Shown: positions 1 to 10,643 of the stretch, in pieces
Numbering within the stretch: the first letter of the stretch is position 1
Layout: each line of letters opens with the position of its first letter
Assembly: GCA_947683425.1 (NCBI GenBank)
Contig: CANTUQ010000320.1
Location: 168,410-232,409 of the forward strand
DNA: 64,000 nucleotides
DNA from: Excoecaria cochinchinensis
Taxonomy: Eukaryota; Streptophyta; Magnoliopsida; Malpighiales; Euphorbiaceae
Direction of reading: 5' to 3'
The notes under the pieces: model-generated
What the model was told of the DNA's origin: nothing
The model's input: only the letters and a program-made list of their open reading frames with translations
Database searches by the model: none
Translations under genes and position numbers: made by a program

Positions 1-61
1 CGAATTATTTGACTCTGATCCAAAATTTCACCACTTTTTACGATTTTTCGATTCTGGTGAT

Positions 62-87
62 TTTCCCTAGGGGTACCCCTAGGGAAA
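62..87. repeat. Perfect 26-bp palindrome, representative copy
   Basis: Core CCTAGGGGTACCCCTAGG, extended by TTTC on the left and GAAA on the right, is its own reverse complement over 26 bp, centred between 74 and 75. It carries AvrII sites in both arms and KpnI at the centre. It recurs once per monomer at offsets 95-120, perfect in many monomers and altered in others (GTAACC, GTATCC, GTCCCC, GTACAC or CCCATAGG forms). The 167-bp monomers lose the left TTT flank but keep the core. Such dyads can bind dimeric proteins or extrude cruciforms; no function is shown by the sequence itself. Confidence 0.95.
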
Positions 88-274
88 TCCGTAAAAATTC
101 GTCAAGTCCCGACGAGGCCAATTCTCGATGCGTTGTGACCGGCAAGCTTCCAGTAGCTACTCCGATCAAGTTTTCCCGAATTATTGGACTCGGATCCAAA
201 ATTTCACCACTTTTTACGATTTTTGGATTCTGGTGATTTTTCCTAGGGGTACCCCTAGGGAAATCCGTAAAAAT

Positions 275-291
275 TCGTCAGGTCCCGACGA
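275..291. repeat. Small inverted repeat (5-bp stem, 7-nt loop), representative copy
   Basis: TCGTC, then the loop AGGTCCC, then GACGA. It occurs once per monomer at offsets 132-148, 12 bases right of the large palindrome. Many monomers carry TCATC in the left arm, which breaks one pair. I found no compensating change in the right arm, so a selected structure is not supported. It is recorded as a second recurrent dyad. Confidence 0.6.
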
Positions 292-1165
292 GACCAATTC
301 TTGATGCGTTGTGACCGGCAAGCTTCCAGTAGCTACTCCGATCAAGTTTTCCCGAATTATTGGACTCGGATCCAAAATTTCACCACTATTTACGATTTTT
401 CGATTCTCCCTAGGGGTACCCCTAGGGAAATCCGTAAAAATTCGTCAGGTCCCGCCGAGGCCAATTCTCGATGCGTTGTGACTGGCAAGCTTCCATTAGC
501 TACTCAGATCAAGTTTTCCCGAATTATTGGACTCGGATACAAAATTTCACCACTTTTTACGATTTTTCGATTCTGGTGATTTTCCCTAGGGGTACCCCTA
601 GGAAAATCCTTAAAAATTCGTCAGGTCCCGACGAGGCCAATTCTCGATGCGTTGTGACCGGCAAGGTTCCAGTAGCTACTCCGATCAAGTTTTCCCGAAT
701 TATTGGACTCGGATCCAAAATTTCACCACTTTTTATGACTTTTCGATTCTGGTGATTTTCCCTAGGGGTACCCCTAGGGAAATCCGTAAAAATTCGTCAG
801 GTCCCGACGAGGCAAATTCTCGATGTGTTGTGACCGGCAAGCTTCCAGTAGCAACTCCGATCAAGTTTTCCCGAATTATTGGACTCGGATCCAAAATTTC
901 ACCACTTTTTACGATTTTTCGATTCTGGTGATTTTCCCTAGGGGTACCCCTAGGAAAATCCTTAAAAATTCATCAGGTCCCGACGAGGCCAATTCTCGAT
1001 GCGTTGTGACCGGCAAGCTTCCAGTAGCTACTCCGATCAAGTTTTTCCGAATTATTGGACTCGGATCAAAAATTTCACCACTTTTTACGATTTTTTGATT
1101 CTCCCTAGGGGTACACCTAGGGAAATCCGTAAAAATTCATCAGGTCCCGACGAGGCCAATTATCG

Positions 1166-1508
1166 ATGCGTTGTGACCGGCAAGCTTCCAGTAGCTACTC
1201 CGATCAAGTTTTCCCGAATTATTTGACTCTGATCCAAAATTTCACCACTTTTTACGATTTTTCGATTCTGGTGATTTTCCCTAGGGGTACCCCTAGGGAA
1301 ATCCGTAAAAATTCGTCAGGTCCCGACGAGGCCAATTCTCGATGCGTTGTGACCGGCAAGCTTCCAGTAGCTACTCCGATCAAGTTTTCCCGAATTATTG
1401 GACTCGGATCAAAAATTTCACCACTTTTTACGATTTTTTGATTTTCCCTAGGGGTACCCCTAGGGAAATCCGTAAAAATTCATCAGGTCCCGACGAGGCC
1501 AATTATCG
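1166..1508 (+). repeat. Family A HOR, two-monomer contracted unit
   Basis: This 343-bp unit consists of the diagnostic TTTGACTCTG monomer (176 bp) followed directly by the short monomer ending in the AATTATCGATG variant (167 bp). Compared with the five-monomer unit, the three central monomers are missing. The short monomer here reads GATTTTCCCTAGG at the 9-bp deletion junction, not the usual GATTCTCCC. Confidence 0.8.
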
Positions 1509-2370
1509 ATGCGTTGTGACCGGCAAGCTTCCAGTAGCTACTCCGATCAAGTTTTCCCGAATTATTTGACTCTGATCCAAAATTTCACCACTTTTTACGA
1601 TTTTTCGATTCTGGTGATTTTCCCTAGGGGTACCCCTAGGGAAATCCGTAAAAATTCGTCAAGTCCCGACGAGGCCAATTCTCGATGCGTTGTGACCGGC
1701 AAGCTTCCAGTAGCTACTCCGATCAAGTTTTCCCGAATTATTGGACTCGGATCCAAAATTTCACCACTTTTTACGATTTTTGGATTCTGGTGATTTTCCC
1801 TAGGGGTACCCCTAGGGAAATCCGTAAAAATTCGTCAGGTCCCGACGAGACCAATTCTTGATGCGTTGTGACCGGCAAGCTTCCAGTAGCTACTCCGATC
1901 AAGTTTTCCCGAATTATTGGACTCGGATCAAAAATTTCACCACTTTTTACGATTTTTCGATTCTCCCTAGGGGTACCCCTAGGGAAATCCGTAAAAATTC
2001 GTCAGGTCCCGCCGAGGCCAATTCTCGATGCGTTGTGACTGGCAAGCTTCCATTAGCTACTCAGATCAAGTTTTCCCGAATTATTGGACTCGGATCCAAA
2101 ATTTCACCACTTTTTACGATTTTTGGATTCTGGTGATTTTCCCTAGGGGTACCCCTAGGAAAATCCTTAAAAATTCATCAGGTCCCGACGAGGCCAATTC
2201 TCGATGCGTTGTGACCGGCAAGCTTCCAGTAGCTACTCCGATCAAGTTTTCCCGAATTATTGGACTCGGATCAAAAATTTCACCACTTTTTACGATTTTT
2301 TGATTCTCCCTAGGGGTACCCCTAGGGAAATCCGTAAAAATTCATCAGGTCCCGACGAGGCCAATTATCG
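1509..2370 (+). repeat. Family A HOR, 862-bp five-monomer unit, copy 1
   Basis: Monomers start at 1509, 1685, 1861, 2028 and 2204 (176, 176, 167, 176 and 167 bp). Markers in order are TTTGACTCTG; GATTTTTGGATTCTGG with GAGACCAATTCTTGATG; CCCGCCGAGG; GACTGGCAAG with CCATTAGCTACTCAG; and CTAGGAAAATCCTTAAAA leading to AATTATCGATG. The same order recurs from 3400, so this is the basic A unit. Confidence 0.88.
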
Positions 2371-3399
2371 ATGCGTTGTGACCGGCAAGCTTCCAGTAGC
2401 TACTCCGATCAAGTTTTCCCGAATTATTTGACTCTGATCCAAAATTTCACCACTTTTTACGATTTTTCGATTCTGGTGATTTTCCCTAGGGGTACCCCTA
2501 GGGAAATCCGTAAAAATTCATCAAGTCCCGACGAGGCCAATTCTCGATGCGTTGTGACCGGCAAGCTTCCAGTAGCTACTCCGATCAAGTTTTCCCGAAT
2601 TATTGGACTCGGATCCAAAATTTCACCACTTTTTACGATTTTTGGATTCTGGTGATTTTCCCTAGGGGTACCCCTAGGGAAATCCGTAAAAATTCGTCAG
2701 GTCCCGACGAGACCAATTCTTGATGCGTTGTGACCGGCAAGCTTCCAGTAGCTACTCCGATCAAGTTTTCCCGAATTATTGGACTCGGATCCAAAATTTC
2801 ACCACTTTTTACGATTTTTCGATTCTCCCTAGGGGTACCCCTAGGGAAATCCGTAAAAATTCGTCAGGTCCCGCCGAGGCCAATTCTCGATGCGTTGTGA
2901 CCGGCAAGCTTCCAGTAGCTACTCCGATCAAGTTTTCCCGAATTATTGGACTCGGATAAAAAATTTCACCACTTTTTACGATTTTTTGATTCTCCCTAGG
3001 GGTACCCCTAGGGAAATCCGTAAAAATTCATCAGGTCCCGACGAGGCCAATTATCGATGCGTTGTGACCGGCAAGCTTCCAGTAGCTACTCCGATCAAGT
3101 TTTCCCGAATTATTGGACTCGGATCCAAAATTTCACCACTTTTTACGATTTTTGGATTCTGGTGATTTTCCCTAGGGGTACCCCTAGGAAAATCCTTAAA
3201 AATTCATCAGGTCCCGACGAGGCCAATTCTCGATGCGTTGTGACCGGCAAGCTTCCAGTAGCTACTCCGATCAAGTTTTCCCGAATTATTAGACTCGGAT
3301 CAAAAATTTCACCACTTTTTACGATTTTTTGATTCTCCCTAGGGGTACCCCTAGGGAAATCCGTAAAAATTCATCAGGTTCCGACGAGGCCAATTATCG
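2371..3399 (+). repeat. Family A HOR, 1,029-bp six-monomer unit
   Basis: Monomers start at 2371, 2547, 2723, 2890, 3057 and 3233. Compared with the 862-bp unit, a short AATTATCGATG-type monomer (2890-3056) sits where the GACTGGCAAG/CCATTAG monomer is expected. It carries a GGATAAAAAATTT variant not seen in its relatives nearby. The order of variants suggests an exchange between offset A units. Confidence 0.8.
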
Positions 3400-4261
3400 A
3401 TGCGTTGTGACCGGCAAGCTTCCAGTAGCTACTCCGATCAAGTTTTCCCGAATTATTTGACTCTGATCCAAAATTTCACCACTTTTTACGATTTTTCGAT
3501 TCTGGTGATTTTCCCTAGGGGTACCCCTAGGGAAATCCGTAAAAATTCGTCAAGTCCCGACGAGGCCAATTCTCGATGCGTTGTGACCGGCAAGCTTCCA
3601 GTAGCTACTCCGATCAAGTTTTCCCGAATTATTGGACTCGGATCCAAAATTTCACCACTTTTTACGATTTTTGGATTCTGGTGATTTTCCCTAGGGGTAC
3701 CCCGAGGGAAATCCGTAAAAATTCGTCAGGTCCCGACGAGACCAATTCTTGATGCGTTGTGACCGGCAAGCTTCCAGTAGCTACTCCGATCAAGTTTTCC
3801 CGAATTATTGGACTCGGATCCAAAATTTCACCACTTTTTACGATTTTTCGATTCTCCCTAGGGGTACCCCTAGGGAAATCCGTAAAAATTCGTCAGGTCC
3901 CGCCGAGGCCAATTCTCGATGCGTTGTGACTGGCAAGCTTCCATTAGCAACTCCGATCAAGTTTTCCCGAATTATTGGACTCGGATCCAAAATTTCACCA
4001 CTTTTTACGATTTTTCGATTCTGGTGATTTTCCCTAGGGGTACCCCTAGGAAAATCCTTAAAAATTCATCAGGTCCCGACGAGGCCAATTCTCGATGCGT
4101 TGTGACCGGCAAGCTTCCAGTAGCTACTCCGATCAAGTTTTCCCGAATTATTGGACTCGGATCAAAAATTTCACCACTTTTTACGATTTTTTGATTCTCC
4201 CTAGGGGTACCCCTAGGGAAATCCGTAAAAATTCATCAGGTCCCGACGAGGCCAATTATCG
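3400..4261 (+). repeat. Family A HOR, 862-bp five-monomer unit, copy 2
   Basis: It has the same monomer order and spacing as 1509-2370, at an offset of 1,891 bp. Differences by eye are few: a CCCCGAGGG palindrome change near 3702-3710 and CCATTAGCAACTCCG in the fourth monomer. Confidence 0.87.
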
Positions 4262-4956
4262 ATGCGTTGTGACCGGCAAGCTTCCAGTAGCTACTCCGAT
4301 CAAGTTTTCCCGAATTATTTGACTCTGATCCAAAATTTCACCACTTTTTACGATTTTTCGATTCTGGTGATTTTCCCTAGGGGTACCCCTAGGGAAATCC
4401 GTAAAAATTCGTCAGGTCCCGACGAGGCCAATTCTCGATGCGTTGTGACCGGCAAGCTTCCAGTAGCTACTCCGATCAAGTTTTCCCGAATTATTGGACT
4501 CGGATCCAAAATTTCACCACTTTTTACGATTTTTGGATTCTGGTGATTTTCCCTAGGGGTACCCCTAGGAAAATCCTTAAAAATTCATCAGGTCCCGACG
4601 AGGCCAATTCTCGATGCGTTGTGACCGGCAAGCTTCCAGTAGCTACTCCGATCAAGTTTTCCCGAATTATTGGACTCGGATCAAAAATTTCACCACTTTT
4701 TACGATTTTTTGATTCTACCTAGGGGTACCCCTAGGGAAATCCGTAAAAATTCATCAGGTCCCGACGAGGCCAATTATCGATGCGTTGTGACCGGAAAGC
4801 TTCCAGTAGCTACTCCGATCAAGTTTTCCCGAATTATTTGACTCTGATCCAAAATTTCACCACTTTTTACGATTTTTCGATTCTGGTGATTTTCCCTAGG
4901 GGTACCCCTAGGGAAATCCGTAAAAATTCGTCAAGTCCCGACGAGGCCAATTCTCG
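4262..4956 (+). repeat. Family A HOR, 519-bp three-monomer unit plus the start of the next unit
   Basis: Monomers at 4262, 4438 and 4614 (176, 176 and 167 bp) form a contracted A unit lacking the CCCGCCGAGG and GACTGGCAAG monomers. A new TTTGACTCTG monomer starts at 4781. After it the A order stops and B-type markers begin, so this is the right edge of the A domain. Confidence 0.8.
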
Positions 4957-5651
4957 ATGCGTTGTGACCGGCAAGCTTCCAGTAGCTACTCCGATCAAGT
5001 TTTCCCGAATTATTGGACTCGGATCCAAAATTTCACCACTTTTTACGATTTTTGGATTCTCCCTATGGGTACACCTAGGGAAATCCGTAAAAATTCGTCA
5101 GGTCCCGACGAGGACAATTCTCGATGCGTTGTGACCGGCAAGCTTCCAGTAGCTACTCCGATCAAGTTTTCCCGAATTATTTTACTCGGATCCAAAATTT
5201 CACCACTTTTTACGATTTTTCGATTCTGGTGATTTTCCCTAGGGGTAAACCTAAGGAAATCTGTAAAAATTCGTCAGGTCCCGACGAGGCCAATTCTCGA
5301 TGCGTTGTGACCGGCAAGCTTCCAGTAGCTACTCCGATCAAGTTTTCCCGAATTATTGGACTCGGATCCAAAATTTCACCACTTTTTACGATTTTTCGAT
5401 TCTGGTGATTTTCCCTAGGGGTACCCCTAGGGAAATCCGTAAAAATTCGTCAGGTCCCGACGAGGCCAATTCTTGATGCGTTGTGACCGGCAAGCTTCCA
5501 GTAGCTACTCCGATCAAGTTTTCCCGAATTATTGGACTCGGATCCAAAATTTCACCACTTTTTACGATTTTTCGATTCTGGTGATTTTCCCTAGGGGTAC
5601 CCCTAGGGAAATCCGTAAAAATTCGTCAGGTCCTGACGATGCCAATTCTTA
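4957..5651 (+). repeat. A/B junction monomers
   Basis: Monomers at 4957, 5124, 5300 and 5476 carry family B markers also seen at 6661-7180: CCCTATGGGTACACC, GAGGACAATTC, TTATTTTACTCGG and GGGGTAAACCTAAGG. The monomer from 4957 combines the A marker TTTTTGGATTCT with the B marker CCCTATGGG about 10 bp later. The A to B switch therefore lies inside one monomer, at about 5055-5065. Confidence 0.75.
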
Positions 5652-5798
5652 ATGCGTTGTGACCGGCAAGCTTCTAGTAGCTACTCAGATCAAGTTTTCC
5701 TGAATTATTGGACTCGGATCCAAAATTTCATCAATTTTTACGATTTTCCCTAGGAAAATCCGTAAAAATTCGTCAGGTCCCGACGAGGCCAATTCTCG
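5652..5798 (+). repeat. 147-bp shortened monomer
   Basis: This monomer is 29 bp shorter than the full length. The change is explained by two losses. The first is 17 bp between direct GATTTT copies. The second is 12 bp between the two CCTAGG arms of the palindrome, leaving GATTTTCCCTAGGAAAATCC. The same monomer recurs at 8764-8910 and 12395-12541 through duplication of the B block, so it marks a single origin. Confidence 0.9.
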
Positions 5799-8763
5799 AA
5801 GCGTTATGACCGGCAAGCTTCCAGTAGCTACTCCGATCAAGTTTTCCCGAATTATTGGAATCGGATCTAAAATTTCACCACTTTTTACGATTTTTCGATT
5901 CTGGTGATTTTCCCTAGGGGTCCCCCTAGGGAAATCCGTAAAAATTCGTCAGGTCCCGACGATGCCAATTCTTAATGCGTTGTGACCGGCAAGTTTCTAG
6001 TAGCTACTCCGATCAAGTTTTCCCGAATTATTGGACTCGGATCCAAAATTTCATCACTTTTTACGATTTTTCGATTTTTCCTAGGGGTACCCATAGGGAA
6101 ATCCGTAAAAATTCATCAGGTCCCGACGAGGCCAATTCTCGATGCGTTGTGACCGGCAAGCTTCCAGTAGCTACTCCGATCAAGTTTTCCCAAATTATTG
6201 GTCTCGGATCAGAAATTTCACCACTTTTTACGATTTTTCGATTCTGGTGATTTTCCCTAGGGGTACCCCTAGGGAAATCCGTAAAAATTCGTCAGGTCCC
6301 TACGAGGCCAATTCTCGTTGCGTTGTGACCGGCAAGCTTCCATTAGCTACTCCGATAAAGTTTTCCCGAATTATTGGACTCGGATCCAAAATTTCAGCAC
6401 TTTTTACTATTTTTCGATTCTCCCTAGGGGTACCCCTAGGGAAATCCGTAAAAATTCGTCAGATCCCAACGAGGCCAATTCTCGATGCGTTGTGACCGGC
6501 AAGCTTCCAGTAGCTACTCTGATCAAGTTTTCCCGAATTATTGGACTAGGATCCAAAATTTCACCACTTTTGACGATTTTTCGATTCTGGTGATTTTCCC
6601 TAGGGGTAACCCTAGGGAAATCCGTAAAAATTCGTCAGATCCCGACGACGCCAATTCTCGATGCGTTGTGACCGGCAAGCTTCCAGTAGCTACTCCGATC
6701 AAGTTTTCCCGAATTATTGGACTCGGATCCAAAATTTCACCACTTTTTACGATTTTTCGATTCTCCCTATGGGTACACCTAGGGAAATCCGTAAAAATTC
6801 GTCAGGTCCCGACGAGGACAATTCTCGATGCGTTGTGACCGGCAAGCTTCCAGTAGCTACTCCGATCAAGTTTTCCCGAATTATTTTACTCGGATCCAAA
6901 ATTTCACCACTTTTTACGATTTTTCGATTCTGGTGATTTTCCCTAGGGGTAAACCTAAGGAAATCTGTAAAAATTCGTCAGGTCCCGACGAGGCCAATTC
7001 TCGATGCGTTGTGACCGGCAAGCTTCCAGTAGCTACTCCGATCAAGTTTTCCCGAATTATTGGACTCGGATCCAAAATTTCACCACTTTTTACGATTTTT
7101 CGATTCTGGTGATTTTTCCTAGGGGTATCCCTAGGGAAATCCGTAAAAATTCGTCAGGTCCCGACGAGGCCAATTCTCGATGCGTTGTGACCGGCAAGCT
7201 TCCAGTAGCTACTCCGATCAAGTTTTCCCGAATTATTGGACTCGGATCCAAAATTTCACCACTTTTTACGATTTTTCGATTCTAGTGATTTTCCCTAGGG
7301 GTACACCTAGGGAAATCCGTAAAAATTCGTCAGGTCCCGACGAGGCCAATTCTCGATGCGTTGTGACTGGAAAGCTTCCAGTAGCTACTCCGATCAAGTT
7401 TTCCCGAATTATTGGACTCGGATACAAAATCTCACCACTTTTTACGATTTTTCGATTCTGGTGATTTTCCCTAGGGCTACCCCTAGGGAAATCCTTAAAA
7501 ATTCGTCAGGTCCCGACGAGGCCAGTTCTCGATGCGTTGTGACCGGCAAGCTTCCAGTAGCTACTCCGATCAAGTTTTCCCGAATTATTGGACTCGGATC
7601 CAAAATTTCACCACTTTTTACGATTTTTTGATTCTGGTGATTTTCCCTAGGGGTCCCCCTAGGGAAATCCGTAAAATTTCGTCAGGTCCCGACGAGACCA
7701 ATTCTTGATGCGTTGTGACCGGCAAGCTTCCAGTAGCTACTCCGATCAAGTTTTCCCGAATTATTGGACTCGGATCCAAAATTTCACCACTTTTTACGAT
7801 TTTTCGATTCTAGTGATTTTCCCTAGGGGTAACCCTAGGGAAATCTGTAAAAATTCGTCAGGTCCTGACGAGGCCAATTCTCGATGCGTTGTGACCGGCA
7901 AGCTTCCAGTAGCTACTACGATCAAGTTTTCCCGAATTATTGGACTCGGATCCAAAATTTTACCACTTTTTACGATTTTTCGATTCTAGTGATTTTCCCT
8001 AGGGGTACCCCTAGGGAAATCCGTAAAAATTCGTCAGGTCCCGACGCGGCCAATTCTCGATGCGTTGTGACTGGCAAGGTTCCAGTAGCTACGCCGATCA
8101 AGTTTTCCCGAATTATTGGACTCGGATACAAAATCTCACCACTTTTTACGATTTTTCGATTCTGGTGATTTTCCCTAGGGGTACCCCGAGGGAAATCCTT
8201 AAAAATTCGTCAGGTCCCGACGATGCCAATTCTCGATGCGTTGTGACCGGCAAGCTTCCAGAAGCTTCTCCGATCAAGTTTTCCCGAATTATTGGACTCG
8301 GATCCAAAATTTCACCACTTTTTACGATTTTTCGATTCTGGTGATTTTTCCTAGGGGTACCCCTAGGGAAATCCGTAAAAATTCGTCATGTCCAGACGAG
8401 GCAAATTTTCGATGCATTGTGACCGGCAAGCTTCCAGTAGCTACTCCGATCAAGTTTTCCCGAATTATTGGACTCGGATCCAAAATTTCACCACTTTTTA
8501 CGATTTTTCGATTCTGGTGATTTTCCCTAGGGGTACCCCTAGGGAAATCCGTAAAAATTCGTCAGGTCCCGACGAGGCCAATTCTTGATGCGTTGTGACC
8601 GGCAAGCTTCCAGTAGCTACTCCGATCAAGTTTTCCCGAATTATTGGACTCGGATCCAAAATTTCACCACTTTTTACGATTTTTCGATTCTGGTGATTTT
8701 CCCTAGGGGTACCCCTAGGGAAATCCGTAAAAATTCGTCAGGTCCTGACGATGCCAATTCTTA
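5652..8763 (+). repeat. Family B HOR, 3,112-bp 18-monomer unit, copy 1
   Basis: This unit has eighteen monomers: fourteen of 176 bp, three of 167 and one of 147, which sum to 3,112. Markers include AATTCTTAATG at the start, TTTCCTAGGGGTACCCATAGG near 6075, CCCTACGAGG near 6300, TTTTGACGATT near 6570, GGGGTAAACCTAAGG near 6950, and a CTCCGATC to TTCTCCGATC change near 8268. The same order and variants recur 3,112 bp to the right. The two copies look almost identical by eye; one visible difference is GTAAAATTTCG near 7675 against GTAAAATTTAG near 11307. Confidence 0.92.
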
Positions 8764-8910
8764 ATGCGTTGTGACCGGCAAGCTTCTAGTAGCTACTCAG
8801 ATCAAGTTTTCCTGAATTATTGGACTCGGATCCAAAATTTCATCAATTTTTACGATTTTCCCTAGGAAAATCCGTAAAAATTCGTCAGGTCCCGACGAGG
8901 CCAATTCTCG
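8764..8910 (+). repeat. 147-bp shortened monomer, B copy 2
   Basis: It is the same double-deletion monomer as 5652-5798, displaced by 3,112 bp. Confidence 0.9.
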
Positions 8911-10643
8911 AAGCGTTATGACCGGCAAGCTTCCAGTAGCTACTCCGATCAAGTTTTCCCGAATTATTGGAATCGGATCTAAAATTTCACCACTTTTTAC
9001 GATTTTTCGATTCTGGTGATTTTCCCTAGGGGTCCCCCTAGGGAAATCCGTAAAAATTCGTCAGGTCCCGACGATGCCAATTCTTAATGCGTTGTGACCG
9101 GCAAGTTTCTAGTAGCTACTCCGATCAAGTTTTCCCGAATTATTGGACTCGGATCCAAAATTTCATCACTTTTTACGATTTTTCGATTTTTCCTAGGGGT
9201 ACCCATAGGGAAATCCGTAAAAATTCATCAGGTCCCGACGAGGCCAATTCTCGATGCGTTGTGACCGGCAAGCTTCCAGTAGCTACTCCGATCAAGTTTT
9301 CCCAAATTATTGGTCTCGGATCAGAAATTTCACCACTTTTTACGATTTTTCGATTCTGGTGATTTTCCCTAGGGGTACCCCTAGGGAAATCCGTAAAAAT
9401 TCGTCAGGTCCCTACGAGGCCAATTCTCGTTGCGTTGTGACCGGCAAGCTTCCATTAGCTACTCCGATAAAGTTTTCCCGAATTATTGGACTCGGATCCA
9501 AAATTTCAGCACTTTTTACTATTTTTCGATTCTCCCTAGGGGTACCCCTAGGGAAATCCGTAAAAATTCGTCAGATCCCAACGAGGCCAATTCTCGATGC
9601 GTTGTGACCGGCAAGCTTCCAGTAGCTACTCTGATCAAGTTTTCCCGAATTATTGGACTAGGATCCAAAATTTCACCACTTTTGACGATTTTTCGATTCT
9701 GGTGATTTTCCCTAGGGGTAACCCTAGGGAAATCCGTAAAAATTCGTCAGATCCCGACGACGCCAATTCTCGATGCGTTGTGACCGGCAAGCTTCCAGTA
9801 GCTACTCCGATCAAGTTTTCCCGAATTATTGGACTCGGATCCAAAATTTCACCACTTTTTACGATTTTTCGATTCTCCCTATGGGTACACCTAGGGAAAT
9901 CCGTAAAAATTCGTCAGGTCCCGACGAGGACAATTCTCGATGCGTTGTGACCGGCAAGCTTCCAGTAGCTACTCCGATCAAGTTTTCCCGAATTATTTTA
10001 CTCGGATCCAAAATTTCACCACTTTTTACGATTTTTCGATTCTGGTGATTTTCCCTAGGGGTAAACCTAAGGAAATCTGTAAAAATTCGTCAGGTCCCGA
10101 CGAGGCCAATTCTCGATGCGTTGTGACCGGCAAGCTTCCAGTAGCTACTCCGATCAAGTTTTCCCGAATTATTGGACTCGGATCCAAAATTTCACCACTT
10201 TTTACGATTTTTCGATTCTGGTGATTTTTCCTAGGGGTATCCCTAGGGAAATCCGTAAAAATTCGTCAGGTCCCGACGAGGCCAATTCTCGATGCGTTGT
10301 GACCGGCAAGCTTCCAGTAGCTACTCCGATCAAGTTTTCCCGAATTATTGGACTCGGATCCAAAATTTCACCACTTTTTACGATTTTTCGATTCTAGTGA
10401 TTTTCCCTAGGGGTACACCTAGGGAAATCCGTAAAAATTCGTCAGGTCCCGACGAGGCCAATTCTCGATGCGTTGTGACTGGAAAGCTTCCAGTAGCTAC
10501 TCCGATCAAGTTTTCCCGAATTATTGGACTCGGATACAAAATCTCACCACTTTTTACGATTTTTCGATTCTGGTGATTTTCCCTAGGGCTACCCCTAGGG
10601 AAATCCTTAAAAATTCGTCAGGTCCCGACGAGGCCAGTTCTCG

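Larger units (their letters stand above)
1..1165 (+). repeat. Family A HOR, seven-monomer unit (left end cut)
   Basis: The window opens inside a monomer carrying the diagnostic TTATTTGACTCTGATCC, which starts each A unit. The next such monomer starts at 1166. Between them are monomer starts at 128, 304, 471, 647, 823 and 999, with spacings of 176, 167, 176, 176, 176 and 167. Relative to the 862-bp five-monomer unit this is an expanded form with two additional 176-bp monomers, which fits unequal exchange. Confidence 0.8.

Noticed and set aside
62..87. Intrinsic transcription terminator formed by the palindrome
   Set aside because: The hairpin has no real loop (perfect dyad to the centre), is followed by AAATCCG and not a T run on the plus strand, and occurs in every monomer without any gene.
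301..579. Open frames of about 65-127 codons starting at ATGCGTTGTGAC in nearly every monomer on the plus strand
   Set aside because: The satellite has one open phase about 1.6 monomers long. Because 176 and 167 both leave remainder 2 on division by 3, each monomer restarts it in a new frame. Frames overlap their neighbours, accept any substitution and indel without codon bias, and have no recognisable domain.
5652..5798. Match of the 147-bp monomer to nucleosome core length
   Set aside because: The length results from two independent-looking deletions and occurs only in three duplicated copies of one monomer; the agreement with 147 bp is most likely chance.
6538..6732. Minus-strand open frames such as 6538-6732 and its copies at 9650, 13281 and 14838
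   Set aside because: They are complements of the repeat, copied with the B block. No ribosome-binding context, splice pattern or protein family is evident.
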